The notes beneath the pieces are model-generated. The model searched no databases, had not been told where the DNA came from, and saw only the letters and a program-made list of their open reading frames with translations. Positions 29,093-39,288 of a stretch of DNA of 46,916 bases are shown here, in pieces; position 1 is the first letter of the stretch, and each line of letters begins with the position of its first letter. The translations under genes and the position numbers were made by a program. Source of the stretch: Helicobacter muridarum (GTDB taxonomy: Bacteria; Campylobacterota; Campylobacteria; Campylobacterales; Helicobacteraceae); NCBI RefSeq assembly GCF_000765805.2, contig NZ_JRPD02000015.1, forward strand, positions 1 through 46,916, given 5' to 3'.

Positions 29093-31360
29093 TTATCGCG
29101 CACATCTAAGCGCATTTGCTAGAGCTAATAGTGCTACACCCACATCTCCAAAAACCGCTAGCCACATATCTGCTATGCCCGCTACTCCTAGTGCTACTAT
29201 TGCTAGCTTTACGCTTAATGCGAAGTATATATTTTGCCAAGTGATTCTTTGTGTTTTTTTAGCGATTTCTATTGACTTAGTCAAGCTGTGCAATGTCGGA
29301 GAAGTTAAGATAATATCTGCGCTTTGCTTGCTTATGTCATTACTTCCATTATCGCTTCCTGATATACTAATGCCAACATCAGCTAGCGATAGAACTACGC
29401 AATCATTGATTCCATCTCCTATAAAAGCGGTATTATTTTTATGTCTGTTTATAGACGAAAATATTTTTTCACTATCCCCAAATCGTCCCCTTTCCTTTGT
29501 CGTGCTGTTGGTTGTAATCTCATATTCTTTTTTAAGTGATGAGAAGATTTCTGCCTTTTGATTTGGCAATAGATTCCCATAGAATCTATCTATAGTAAGT
29601 AATTTGGCTATATGTTGAGTGCTTGCTTGATTGTCCCCACTAAGAATTGCCATATTTGCAATTCCTAGTTCTTTAAGTTTTAAAATACATTCTTTTGCTT
29701 CATCTTTTAGAGAATCAGAGATGTGTATGCATCCTACATATTGCCATTCATCTATATCTATTTTAGCTGTTGCTACATATATGATTGTATCTGCAGGATT
29801 AGCATTAGTTTCATCGTCCAATATAATATCTATATTGTATTCTTTTAATAGTTTAGCACTACCTATTAAAATCTTTCCTTGTCCTTTATCATTATATGTA
29901 GCTAGTATTCCTTTCCCAGATATTTCTTCACATTCTTGCATAGATGGATAATTTATTTTCATTGTTTTTGCAGCTTGTCTTATAGAGTTTGCGATTGGGT
30001 GATTTGATAGGCTTTCAGCACAGCTAGCAAGCCCTAATAACTCTTCTTTGCTAATGTTGTTTGGCTTTATTTGTGTAATAGCAAATTCGCCTTTTGTAAG
30101 AGTGCCTGTTTTATCAAATATGATATTTCTTGTGTTTGCTAATGCTTCTAAGTAATTTGAGCCTTTTACTAATATGCCATGTCTACTTGCAATACCAATA
30201 GCACCAAAATATCCAAGTGGAGCAGAGATTACTAGAGCACAAGGGCAGCTAACCATTAATACAACTAATGCCCTATATATCCATTCTAACCAAATCTCTT
30301 GTGTGAATCCTAGAAAGAATGGTGGGATTATTGCTATACACAAGGCAAATACGAATATGATTGGCATATACACTTTAGCAAATCTTGTAATTAGCTTTTG
30401 TGTTTTCGCCTTATTATCTGCAGCATTTTCTATCATATCCTGAATCTTGGCTATATTAGAATCTTGAAATCTAGCCTCAACTCTAATTTCTAATGGACTG
30501 TTTATGTTGATTGCACCAGCTATTACTTTATCATTTGGTTTCACACTTAATGGCTTTGGTTCTCCATTGATTATACGCATATCAAGATGGCTACTACCCT
30601 TAATAATCATTCCATCAACTGGAATCTTTTCTCCAACTTTTACCACAATTACATCATCAATGTCCAATATTTCTGGGTGTATATCTTCTAGCTCATTTTC
30701 ATTTAAAGTTTTTTTATGAGCAATATTTGGGATAATTTGCATTAGAGTATTCAGCGAATTGCGAGATTTACTTATGGCTAATGATTCTACTAGCTCTCCA
30801 GTTTTGAAGAATATCATTACAGCTACTGCTTCAACCACTTCTCCTATACAGATAGCAGCAAATGTAGCAAAGAACATCAAGGAATTTTCATCAAAGAAGA
30901 TTTTATTTTTTAAGTTCTTATATGTATTTTCAAAAACCTGCTTGCCTGAAAGAAAATAAATTAGCAAAAAGAATACAAATAGTAAATATTTGGAATCTTC
31001 ATTATTTCCAGTAAATATCATATCGCTGTATTTTGCAAACAATCCAAACCCAAATAGAGATATTAATATGAGCAATAATATCCCTTCGTTTTTATTTGCA
31101 TCATTTTCATCTTGATATTTAGAATCTTGATTGCTTTTTATTTGCACTTTTGATTCTACTTCATGTATATCTTTTTGTAACAAAGACAACAAAGATTGAT
31201 TTAGATTTGACTTGTTATCTTCATTTCTTTCTTGTATATATAATGTTCCTGTTTGAAAATTGATTTTAGCAGTCTTGATATATGGTAGGCTAGATAGTTT
31301 TTTTTCTATCTTATTTGCGCAGTTTGTGCAATCAAGATTATATAGTTTAAACTTTTGCAT
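29093..31360 (-). CDS. cadA: P1B-type Zn/Cd-translocating ATPase, CadA/ZntA-like
   Basis: Inner-membrane ATPase that exports soft divalent metals. An N-terminal heavy-metal-associated domain has C11 and C14 (LDCTNCANK). A predicted set of membrane helices precedes the ion-site CPC at 372-374. Phosphorylation site DKTGT is at 416-420, HP (454-455) and GDGIND follow, and the end (GDVGVALLALANALRCAR) matches the Zn/Cd subgroup. The A-domain TGE appears as NGE (near 265). The length of 755 residues fits. H. pylori CadA (HP0791) is a known Cd/Zn/Co exporter. The gene is alone, with psd downstream at 28815 and divergent sequence upstream. Confidence 0.93.
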   Translation of the reverse strand: MQKFKLYNLDCTNCANKIEKKLSSLPYIKTAKINFQTGTLYIQERNEDNKSNLNQSLLSLLQKDIHEVESKVQIKSNQDSKYQDENDANKNEGILLLILISLFGFGLFAKYSDMIFTGNNEDSKYLLFVFFLLIYFLSGKQVFENTYKNLKNKIFFDENSLMFFATFAAICIGEVVEAVAVMIFFKTGELVESLAISKSRNSLNTLMQIIPNIAHKKTLNENELEDIHPEILDIDDVIVVKVGEKIPVDGMIIKGSSHLDMRIINGEPKPLSVKPNDKVIAGAININSPLEIRVEARFQDSNIAKIQDMIENAADNKAKTQKLITRFAKVYMPIIFVFALCIAIIPPFFLGFTQEIWLEWIYRALVVLMVSCPCALVISAPLGYFGAIGIASRHGILVKGSNYLEALANTRNIIFDKTGTLTKGEFAITQIKPNNISKEELLGLASCAESLSNHPIANSIRQAAKTMKINYPSMQECEEISGKGILATYNDKGQGKILIGSAKLLKEYNIDIILDDETNANPADTIIYVATAKIDIDEWQYVGCIHISDSLKDEAKECILKLKELGIANMAILSGDNQASTQHIAKLLTIDRFYGNLLPNQKAEIFSSLKKEYEITTNSTTKERGRFGDSEKIFSSINRHKNNTAFIGDGINDCVVLSLADVGISISGSDNGSNDISKQSADIILTSPTLHSLTKSIEIAKKTQRITWQNIYFALSVKLAIVALGVAGIADMWLAVFGDVGVALLALANALRCAR

Positions 31361-31535
31361 ATCGCTCTCCTAATAAGCAATGTTTAGATATATTATATTA
31401 TGTTTTTGTTTAATACCTAAGGGAGGTATATGTTTATTACAATATAAAATAAATTCGTATTTTATTTATAATTTTAGGAATAGAACTTATTACAAAGATT
31501 TATATAAGCTAATGTTTATACATGCTTGCATGTTT

Positions 31536-32660
31536 TTATTCTCCACCAATAAAACAAATTGCTTTAAATCTTTCGCCCATAGCATTTGGAGCAATCAACC
31601 CTTTAAGTTTTACTTGCTGCTTAATTTTTGTTTGAAGGCTAAATCCTTGTGAAAATAGCTCAAAAACTTCTAATATATTGCATTCTTGTAATAATGCTTT
31701 AGCTTGTGTAGAGCAGAAGAGACATTTTGCTCCATATTGAGCAAAGATGTTTTGTAATATTCCAAAATCTACATCATAGGTTATATCACTCTGTTTATAG
31801 AATCTGTGGATATTTCCATTTTGTAGTTCTTCGTAAAAGTTATAAACATAATGTTTTTGATAAATACGCAAATTCATATCTCTAGCACCAAACTCTCCAT
31901 AATCAAATGCTAGAAAAATCCATTTATTTTTAATCATGTTTATATCATAAATGAACTTTTCTAAGTTTAAACATACTTCAGATCCCAGAACTTTATATTT
32001 ATTGCGAAAGTCTGTGATGCTAGGTTGTATATCCTGCCATATAAATTCGTGATTATTGCTATCTTGTCTTACAAATAGCATTTGTTCATTCATTATAACG
32101 TCGCAAGGCATACTATCAAATAATTCATTACTAAGGAAGAATATGTTTGTATTTGTATTGTCTTTTTGCTTCGATATTTCTAGGATATTGTTTGAATGCT
32201 GCAGTGTGTTTTTATCAATATTTTGCACAAAACCAATATCTTGCAATCTTTTAAATATATGTAATTGTTTTTTAAATCGATTTGTAATTCTTGATTCAAA
32301 ATTTTGCTTTTGTAATATCCTAAGATTTGGCAATGGCTCAATTGTGCAAAATTCGCATTGATTAATTACATCATAGCTAAATGCACTTAAGAATTCTGCT
32401 ACATCACCAATCAAGTCTGCATTATTGCTTCCAATTTCTATTATTGCTAGCGGTAAGCTTAAAATATCTTTCTCAAGCAATGCTATGATATATCTTGCAA
32501 TCGCACCACCAAAGAACTTTGACACAGATACAGAAGTATAAAAGTCCCCACTTTTTCCAATACGATTTGCATCACTGCTTAGATAATATCCTTGATTATT
32601 AGAATCTACATCATAGAGCCATTTATTCATATACTCCCTAAAGGGTATTTGATTTGTCAT
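31536..32660 (-). CDS. MidA/NDUFAF7-like SAM-dependent methyltransferase
   Basis: Family DUF185 protein of 374 residues. The N-terminal GDFYTSVSVSKFFGGAIARYI segment is the family signature, and LAIIEIGSNNADLIGD is the SAM-binding glycine motif (here S-N-N where G-x-G is usual). YDVINQCEFCTIEPLP and DYGEFG later also fit. Eukaryotic homologues methylate an Arg of NADH dehydrogenase, but the bacterial target is not known. The gene lies just downstream of the dynamin pair on the same strand (61-base gap), which may be one transcript. Confidence 0.8.
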   Translation of the reverse strand: MTNQIPFREYMNKWLYDVDSNNQGYYLSSDANRIGKSGDFYTSVSVSKFFGGAIARYIIALLEKDILSLPLAIIEIGSNNADLIGDVAEFLSAFSYDVINQCEFCTIEPLPNLRILQKQNFESRITNRFKKQLHIFKRLQDIGFVQNIDKNTLQHSNNILEISKQKDNTNTNIFFLSNELFDSMPCDVIMNEQMLFVRQDSNNHEFIWQDIQPSITDFRNKYKVLGSEVCLNLEKFIYDINMIKNKWIFLAFDYGEFGARDMNLRIYQKHYVYNFYEELQNGNIHRFYKQSDITYDVDFGILQNIFAQYGAKCLFCSTQAKALLQECNILEVFELFSQGFSLQTKIKQQVKLKGLIAPNAMGERFKAICFIGGE

Positions 32661-32721
32661 ATAAGTCCTTTTGAATCTCTATTTGCTTTCAATATATTGT
32701 TTATTATTTTATTTAGTAATT

Positions 32722-34782
32722 TTATGCATTATCTTTGGATTTGATTGTGTTTATTGTGTCATAGATTAGTTTTGTCCCAGTTTTCATAGTTTGACGCAAA
32801 TCTATAATTTCTCGTATGCGATAACGAATGATTTTTTCATTTTCTTTTGCTTCATCATTCAATAGTTCTGGTATGCGATCAAACTCTGTCCTAGAGCTAG
32901 GTAGCATGCAAAATAAGTCCTTAATTTCTTGGGGTAGAATATCAATTATAGTATCTACTATAAAAGCACGGTTAAGCGGTATTATCATATCAACTTTGGC
33001 ATTTTTTGCTAGCATTTTATCTTTATGTAGTTTGTCCTTTAGTCTGCTTATTACGCATTCTAGTAGCATTTTTTTTGTAGCTCTAATCCATACACTCAAT
33101 ATTGTTAGCTCGGTGTGAATCTTTTCTGCAAATTCACGCATAATCTCATAATGCTTATTTGTAAAGTTGCGATATACGCTTAGGTTAAATTCCTCTAGAT
33201 TAAAGTAGCCATCTACACTAATGAATGGAGGTTTTTTTTGTAGCACTAAATGATGTCCGCGCTTTATCCATTCCTCAATAACATTGCCAAATGCAAGCAA
33301 GCTATCTTCTATGGTATTGTTTATATAGGCATCAAAGCGGCTAATCTTTGATAGTAGTGTTTTATGCTTTCTTGCCAATGGGCTTTGGTTATCATCTAAT
33401 TCCTTTGCTACTTCCTGTATGTTGATTTGATATGTTTCATAGATTATATGCCTATTGGTTATGATGTCTAGAAATGAAGTTTGCTTAGGTCTTATGCGCA
33501 TTTTGATAGTATCAATATTATCTAATATACTATCTACAATACTTTCTAAATATCTCTTAAAACTTTTTAAGATATTGCTTAATAACTCTTTGTTATATTC
33601 ATTATTAAGCTTGATGACTTTTGCTATTAAATTTAGATTTTCTTTATGATAGTTGTAGTCAAGCAATTTATAATGATCAAATAGAATCTTATAGTGCATA
33701 TCTATAACTTTATTCTTCTCAAATACTTCTTTGAGAAGAATAAAGTTTTTTTTGTTTTTAGCATTTTGTGCAATTTTTATAATAGATTCTTCTATTGCTT
33801 GCATTTTTTCTTTTTGAGATTGTAGTTTTATATCAGATGATTTTTCTAGTTCGTTGGCTTTATTTTTTTCTAAATAGAATTGCTCTATATTTGCTCTAGC
33901 AGATTCAAATATCGCTTTAATAGATTCACAATTTTTATTTTTAGTAGAGTTTAGCTGCTTCTCTAGTATGTAAAGCTGTTTTATGATTGCAAATTTCTCA
34001 TCTATTTTTTGCTCGATAAAGAATAGTTCAAAGCTAATACTATAAGTGGCAGATAATTTAAATTTCTCATTTAACATATTCTTATCAGTAGATATTTGCT
34101 CTAATAACTCATGGGCATCGTTATATTTTTGCGTTTTAGTAAGTATTGCTATAGTTGGCTTTTTCTTTATTATTTTTGCGATGACATCTTGTTGTTGTAT
34201 TTTGCTATTTAGCTCCAAAAGCCATATATACATGTCTGCATCTTTTAATGATGAGCTATTCTCTTGTTTAAATCCATCTATATCTTTGATTATATCAAAG
34301 CTTTGCAAAAAGCTAGATGGGGTAAATATTTCAAAGCTTTCAATTTGCTCTAAACTAGTTTGACTTATATCTAGTGAATGCAAGGTATTACTAAGGATAA
34401 AATCCTTACTATTTGTTGTATCCTTATTTGTAGAATCTTTATAGTTAATGCGTACAAACGCATTAGTAGAATATCTTAGGATAATTTTTTTTTGCGACAT
34501 TTGGCTATTTAATGGGATAATATTATCCTTTAATATGGCATTAATAAATGCTATTTTATCCATGCCTTGTGTGCCTAATAGCAATATCTTTAATGTTTTT
34601 TTATATTGCTCTCGTATATTTTTATAGAATCCTTTTAGCTCTTGTGTGGGGTGGAACTTAGGATTGCTCATTATTTTTTCTACTTGGCGAATCTGACTTA
34701 ATATATCGCTTGTTGGTTCATCTGTATAGGATACATGATGCAACTCGTTGTATTCTTTCAAAAAAATCTTTAATATGCTCAA
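32722..34782 (-). CDS. Dynamin-like GTPase 2 (degenerate P-loop)
   Basis: 686 residues resembling bacterial dynamin-like proteins. The candidate P-loop at 70-78 (GTQGMDKIA) lacks the usual GKS/T, while flanking beta strands (KILLLG before, FINAILKD after) and a TKTQKYND G4-like motif are kept. Long helical stalk regions follow, with no clear membrane segment. It lies 11 bases after a larger paralogue with an intact P-loop. In Campylobacter jejuni the products of Cj0411 and Cj0412 form a paired dynamin complex. By analogy the two proteins here should act together on membranes. GTP binding by this one is doubtful. Confidence 0.75.
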   Translation of the reverse strand: MSILKIFLKEYNELHHVSYTDEPTSDILSQIRQVEKIMSNPKFHPTQELKGFYKNIREQYKKTLKILLLGTQGMDKIAFINAILKDNIIPLNSQMSQKKIILRYSTNAFVRINYKDSTNKDTTNSKDFILSNTLHSLDISQTSLEQIESFEIFTPSSFLQSFDIIKDIDGFKQENSSSLKDADMYIWLLELNSKIQQQDVIAKIIKKKPTIAILTKTQKYNDAHELLEQISTDKNMLNEKFKLSATYSISFELFFIEQKIDEKFAIIKQLYILEKQLNSTKNKNCESIKAIFESARANIEQFYLEKNKANELEKSSDIKLQSQKEKMQAIEESIIKIAQNAKNKKNFILLKEVFEKNKVIDMHYKILFDHYKLLDYNYHKENLNLIAKVIKLNNEYNKELLSNILKSFKRYLESIVDSILDNIDTIKMRIRPKQTSFLDIITNRHIIYETYQINIQEVAKELDDNQSPLARKHKTLLSKISRFDAYINNTIEDSLLAFGNVIEEWIKRGHHLVLQKKPPFISVDGYFNLEEFNLSVYRNFTNKHYEIMREFAEKIHTELTILSVWIRATKKMLLECVISRLKDKLHKDKMLAKNAKVDMIIPLNRAFIVDTIIDILPQEIKDLFCMLPSSRTEFDRIPELLNDEAKENEKIIRYRIREIIDLRQTMKTGTKLIYDTINTIKSKDNA

Positions 34783-34793
34783 TATTTATCCTC

Positions 34794-37313
34794 CTATTTG
34801 CTTACAAGATTTTTTAGAATCCATGTACATTCGTCCTTATCATTAATATAGGCATCATCGTAGTAATTAATGAAGCTAGATTCTATAATCATAGTAGCAC
34901 ATTGCATAAATTCGCTAAAAAGTGCTATTCGTGTATTGAATAGCTTTTCTATATTGCGTTCTAGCAAAAAGAAGTAGTACTCAAAACTAGCTTTAAGGGG
35001 TTTTATAATTGATTCTTCACTAATTGCTCCTTTTTTTGTATTATCAGGCAGAACAATATCAAGCTTATATGAGAGATGCTCTGTAATTATATTATTGCTA
35101 TCAGTAGAGTAGCCATCTCTAATTATAGAATCAAATCTTTTGAACAATATATCCAATATCTCTTTATGCTCATTGGTTTTTGTAAATCTTACTAGTGAGT
35201 TTGGATTCTTGCTATCTAGACAGCTTGCGATACTATTTAGCTCATTATGTGCTATAAAATGGCTTTGCAATATTTCTGATAGTCCTTGTAGTCCTATGAT
35301 AATGCTATCTATTGTGGAATGCTTTAGTCGTTTTATGCTAAAGTTTGTTCTTTTTTGCATTTCATAGTTTAGTGACTGAATAAATTGCGAATAAAGATTG
35401 TCTCGTAGATTCTTAAAAGAAACATAAAATGATGAATATTTTGCTGGTAGTTTATCTGCTATGAGGTTGGCATTTTGCTTTATTTTGTTTAACATTGATA
35501 TTATTTCTTGCCTATCTTGTGAGCTAAGTCTATCTTGCTTATTATTTATTAACAACGATGATATAAGTGATAATTTTGCTGACTTTTCTTTGATTGTATT
35601 TTTAGATTCCTTATCTATCTCTTTTGAATCTATATGCACATCTTTCTTCTGTTCATCATTTTTGCTATCTGTATTTTTATAATCAAGACTTTCAGAATCC
35701 TGCTCTAAGCTGCACTCTTTTATGTCAATGCTAGATTCTGCAATCTCTAATCCTTGTATATAATCGCTCTGGCAAAGCTTTATGATATTGCTTAATATTT
35801 CTACATAGATATGTTTTATTGGTGATTCAAATATATGTGCGAATATTTGTCTCTCAAGCTCTAAGACACCGCTTGATTGCATGTCAAATCCACTTTCTGA
35901 TGTTATAGTGTTTTGCTTTCGCATATTATAGGCTGAAGCTGGAGTTACATAATGAAAATGTAGTTTATGTAATATTTCTTGCTTTTGCTTTATTTTATCT
36001 AGCCTTTGCTCTATGAGGTTAAGAAGCTTATTATGAATCGTTTGTCGCTTTTTTATTGTTAGATTAATTTTATCTACTTGGCTGCATATTAGATATACAT
36101 ATGAAATATTATCTTGTGTTAATAGTCTGAAAGATACGCTCGCTATATATTCGTAATGTTTATTTGTATTGCTATTTAGTAATTCCTCGGTGTTAATTAT
36201 ATAGCATGCAATGTTACTTGTTGTGAGATACTCATATATTTGCAAATGCCTAAAGGCATTTGGTATAAGCGATGGGGTATTGATGAATTGCATATATTTC
36301 AATATATCACTATCATGACAAATTGAGATATTTTTTACTTGTTTTATTATGCCTGTTTGGTATATATCCTCATAGATTTTACTTTTCTTAATCTTTTGTA
36401 TACTCTTATCCAATTGAGGCTGCGCTTCGTTATTAGCGAATACATTATTAATTGATAATGAGCTGAAAGCTTTCATTTCTTTTGTGTTTAGATACTCTAT
36501 TTTAGAATCTCCTTTGCCATATTGATATAATATTGGAGCGATTGCCTCTAATGGTTTATTATCAATTTTATTATCGGAATCATATAGCATAGTAGATATT
36601 AGAGTTGATTTACCCGCACTTTTATCTCCTATTATAATTACTTTCTTTAGAAAGTTTTCATCGCATAGAAATGTAAGACATTTAGTCCATGATGTTTTTT
36701 GTAGAATCTTCCTAGCCTTGGATATTGCTAGTAGCTGTTCTTTCAATAACGTATGATTTGCATTGAGCTGCGAAAATGATAGAATCATCTGCGATGGGGC
36801 ATTTTTATTGCTCTTAGATAGCTTTCTTGTGTTTTCGCTATTTATAGCTGCTTGTATGCACTTTTCATCATGAAAGCTAATAATCCCACCCTCTCGCAGC
36901 AACTTTATGTCTTTTATAATCTGTTTTGAGGTTTTTGTGTCTATATAATATAGTATGCTAGCTTGTAGGCATTGCAGATATATCCCATAATGCTTATTTG
37001 GAAGTAAGTCTATATTTTCACAAAATATCTTGCATATATTCCTAAAGCTAGCGATTTTTAAGAATAAATCCAAGTTATTATTATTTAGAGCAAGAATGAT
37101 TGCATAGACTTCGTGAATATCTGTTGGATTCTCATAATGCGTTGCTAGCAATTCTTTTGGCTCATTTCTTAATATAAATTCTGGTGCTTCTTTAGAGTAG
37201 ATGAGGTTAAAGAAAGTTTGTAGTTTGTTGTTTGGAGATATTCTTTGTATAGGCAAAAATCTATGTAGAATTTCCATTTTTTGTGCTACTTCTTGTGTAG
37301 AGTGTTTTTTCAC
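34794..37313 (-). CDS. Dynamin-like GTPase 1
   Basis: 839-residue bacterial dynamin-like protein. The P-loop is intact at 229-237 (GDKSAGKST). The G4 motif is LICSQVDKIN. An N-terminal helical region of about 220 residues precedes the GTPase domain and a long helical stalk follows, with a hydrophilic Lys/Glu/Ser linker around residues 530-570. Members bind and remodel membranes. The start is a GTG with AGGAG six bases upstream. A -10 TATAAT on the minus strand at 37339-37344 suits it. It is first of a pair with the next gene after 11 bases. Confidence 0.8.
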   Translation of the reverse strand: MKKHSTQEVAQKMEILHRFLPIQRISPNNKLQTFFNLIYSKEAPEFILRNEPKELLATHYENPTDIHEVYAIILALNNNNLDLFLKIASFRNICKIFCENIDLLPNKHYGIYLQCLQASILYYIDTKTSKQIIKDIKLLREGGIISFHDEKCIQAAINSENTRKLSKSNKNAPSQMILSFSQLNANHTLLKEQLLAISKARKILQKTSWTKCLTFLCDENFLKKVIIIGDKSAGKSTLISTMLYDSDNKIDNKPLEAIAPILYQYGKGDSKIEYLNTKEMKAFSSLSINNVFANNEAQPQLDKSIQKIKKSKIYEDIYQTGIIKQVKNISICHDSDILKYMQFINTPSLIPNAFRHLQIYEYLTTSNIACYIINTEELLNSNTNKHYEYIASVSFRLLTQDNISYVYLICSQVDKINLTIKKRQTIHNKLLNLIEQRLDKIKQKQEILHKLHFHYVTPASAYNMRKQNTITSESGFDMQSSGVLELERQIFAHIFESPIKHIYVEILSNIIKLCQSDYIQGLEIAESSIDIKECSLEQDSESLDYKNTDSKNDEQKKDVHIDSKEIDKESKNTIKEKSAKLSLISSLLINNKQDRLSSQDRQEIISMLNKIKQNANLIADKLPAKYSSFYVSFKNLRDNLYSQFIQSLNYEMQKRTNFSIKRLKHSTIDSIIIGLQGLSEILQSHFIAHNELNSIASCLDSKNPNSLVRFTKTNEHKEILDILFKRFDSIIRDGYSTDSNNIITEHLSYKLDIVLPDNTKKGAISEESIIKPLKASFEYYFFLLERNIEKLFNTRIALFSEFMQCATMIIESSFINYYDDAYINDKDECTWILKNLVSK

Positions 37314-37606
37314 ATTCTGCTCCTAATTGACTTAGATGATTATACAATTTAAATAGGGATTTCTGTATTAGATAAATTTATTTCGATAAATTCATATTTA
37401 TAAAAGACTCTTATTTATCTTATAAAGATTTTTAGTAGTTAAATATTTCATATTTTAGTAATCTTATGAATGAAGAATTTTAATATTTATACTTTGCCTA
37501 TCTATTTCTTAATCCGATATAACAAAATTCACATAATAATAAATAATATATATTTTCCTAGTAATTTATATAATTTTTATAATTTGTCCAAACTGTTTAT
37601 TGAATC
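37314..37606. other. Intergenic region between dynamin pair and TauE/SafE gene
   Basis: About 290 very AT-rich bases. Only the dynamin promoter near its right-strand start is visible. I see no gene. Confidence 0.5.
37339..37344 (-). promoter_or_regulatory. -10 promoter element of the dynamin pair
   Basis: Minus-strand TTGTATAAT, perfect TATAAT, about 25 bases before the GTG. No clear -35. Confidence 0.5.
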
Positions 37607-38422
37607 TTAGTGATGATGATGATGATGCATATTGTCTTTATTTCCGCTTAGTTGCACATAGCCAGTATATATGCTTTGAGCTGAAAAATAAATCATAATT
37701 GCAAAGCATAACCAAAGAAATATTTTGCGTCTAGTAGAATTAAGCAGTCTTACGCTTAGCATTCCAACCAAAAATAAAGGCAAAAATGTCCCAAGTGAAA
37801 AAAGCAACATAACAATTATAGAATCTAATACATTCATAGTTTTGGCAGCTTGCAAAGCAAACATATAAACTAGACCACAAGGCAAAAATCCATTTAAGAT
37901 TCCAATTACAAAGAACTTAATAAAGCTATCCGACTTTAAAACTATGCTAAAACTAGTTTTATATGCCATTGCAAATAATGTCTTAGCCTTGGCAAAATAG
38001 CCCTTATTATCCTTACTAGATTCGTCGGTATATTTTATAAAGTCCGTTGTTTCGTTCTTGGTATTGCTATTTGCACTCTTATGTTTTCTATTGCCTTTTG
38101 TTATAGCTCTAAAACCCTTAGGGAAAAACGTAAATATTGTTGCACTAATTGCTAGCAAGATTCCAAGGGTAATAAAAATTATTCCGCTAGCTGTGCTATT
38201 TAAACTCAAATTCACACCAATGAGAGTAAATATAATCCCAACACATACATATCCGCATGCCCTTCCGATAAAATATAATAAGTTAGCAAGAATTTGCTTC
38301 AACTTAGAATCTATTTCTTTCATATTAAGAGTTATTACAATGCCTCCACACATACCCGCACAATGTGCCAAAGCTCCAGTGAATGCAGCACTAATAATTA
38401 ATGCATAATCTTGAATTGTCAT
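37607..38422 (-). CDS. TauE/SafE-like (DsbD-type) membrane protein with natural His tail
   Basis: 271 residues with about six membrane helices. The first helix carries GALAHCAGMCGGIVITLN, the signature of the UreH/SafE-like DsbD_2 family, and a later half repeats a similar fold (VIGILNGFLPCGLVYMFA). A charged cytoplasmic loop of about 40 residues (Lys, Ser, Asn, Asp) separates the halves. The protein ends GNKDNMHHHHHH. Homologues are linked to metal handling in cytochrome oxidase assembly and other roles, so copper or nickel transfer is plausible but unproven. ATG at 38422 with AAGGA upstream. No partner gene is adjacent on the same strand. Confidence 0.78.
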   Translation of the reverse strand: MTIQDYALIISAAFTGALAHCAGMCGGIVITLNMKEIDSKLKQILANLLYFIGRACGYVCVGIIFTLIGVNLSLNSTASGIIFITLGILLAISATIFTFFPKGFRAITKGNRKHKSANSNTKNETTDFIKYTDESSKDNKGYFAKAKTLFAMAYKTSFSIVLKSDSFIKFFVIGILNGFLPCGLVYMFALQAAKTMNVLDSIIVMLLFSLGTFLPLFLVGMLSVRLLNSTRRKIFLWLCFAIMIYFSAQSIYTGYVQLSGNKDNMHHHHHH

Positions 38423-38622
38423 ATATTTCCTTTTGTATCTTAACGTTTTTTTAAGTATTTCATGTCTTACTAAGTAACTATTTTTATAGCTTTTTGGAAT
38501 CTTGCAATTCTATCTGAAATCATATATAAAAGGAATGTTTCTTGCTTTTTGTTTTTGTAAAAGCAGATAGTTTTCTTAGTTTGATTCTTAAATAATCCCC
38601 AGCCCAATATTAGGAGTTTGCC

Positions 38623-39237
38623 GTGTATTGTACTTATTCTAAATACTGTTTTCAGGTATTTAAGTATATATTAATTGTTATGTTTCTATGTCCATTATTT
38701 CTTAGAGCAGATTCCAATGTGCCAAATCTTGAGCTAGCTGGCTCTGAATCGTTTGAATATGATGTTAATAATAAGATTCGCAAGGCAAAGAGTAATTTTA
38801 ATATAGGCATAGGTGCAAATATTTCTAAAGTCAATCATGAATCATTGGGTAAATATAGAATAAATGTAAGTGCCTTGCTAGGATATAGCCAATTTTTTTA
38901 TAAGACTTTTGGCGTTAGGTTGTATGGTTTGTTTGACTATTCTATTGAGAAGATTTATGGCGGAGCTGGGTTTGATGTTTTATGGGATTTTTTGCAAACT
39001 GAAAATTTTGGAATTGGAATCATATCTGGCAGTAGTGTGGGATATTCGCAAGTAACAGAGTTAGACAATAATGGTGGAGCATTATCACAATTTCATGTTG
39101 GTGCTAGTGTAAACTTTGATGGTGGAAAGTCTAGGTTAGAAGGACTTGTTCGTATACCTTATAATAAACTAAAATCTTCAAACACACTTATTGATGTGGG
39201 TATTACATATGTTATTATGTATTCATATTTGTTCTAG
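38623..39237 (+). CDS. Outer-membrane beta-barrel protein (hypothetical)
   Basis: 204 residues. A signal peptide (VFKYILIVMFLCPLFLRA) is cut before DSNV. The mature part has alternating beta-strand pattern (FNIGIGANIS, YRINVSALLGYSQFFYK, FGVRLYGLFDYS) and ends MYSYLF with terminal Phe. The start is a GTG at 38623 with AGGAG six bases before it. The family is unknown. It precedes the acyltransferase cluster by 51 bases and could be its first transcript member, though a separate promoter near 39240-39271 is possible. Confidence 0.7.
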   Translation: MYCTYSKYCFQVFKYILIVMFLCPLFLRADSNVPNLELAGSESFEYDVNNKIRKAKSNFNIGIGANISKVNHESLGKYRINVSALLGYSQFFYKTFGVRLYGLFDYSIEKIYGGAGFDVLWDFLQTENFGIGIISGSSVGYSQVTELDNNGGALSQFHVGASVNFDGGKSRLEGLVRIPYNKLKSSNTLIDVGITYVIMYSYLF

Positions 39238-39243
39238 ATTTGA

Positions 39244-39271
39244 TTGATATTCTTATATTAAGTTATATAAC
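39244..39271 (+). promoter_or_regulatory. Possible promoter of the phase-variable cluster
   Basis: TTGATA at 39244-39249, 16-bp spacer, TATAAC at 39266-39271. It would leave only an about 11-base leader before the ATG at 39289, so readthrough from the upstream gene is an alternative. Confidence 0.3.
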
Positions 39272-39288
39272 ATTAATAAAGAGACACA

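Noticed and set aside
29175-30959. Several plus-strand frames inside cadA
   Set aside because: Shadows of the P-type ATPase; composition mirrors its membrane segments.
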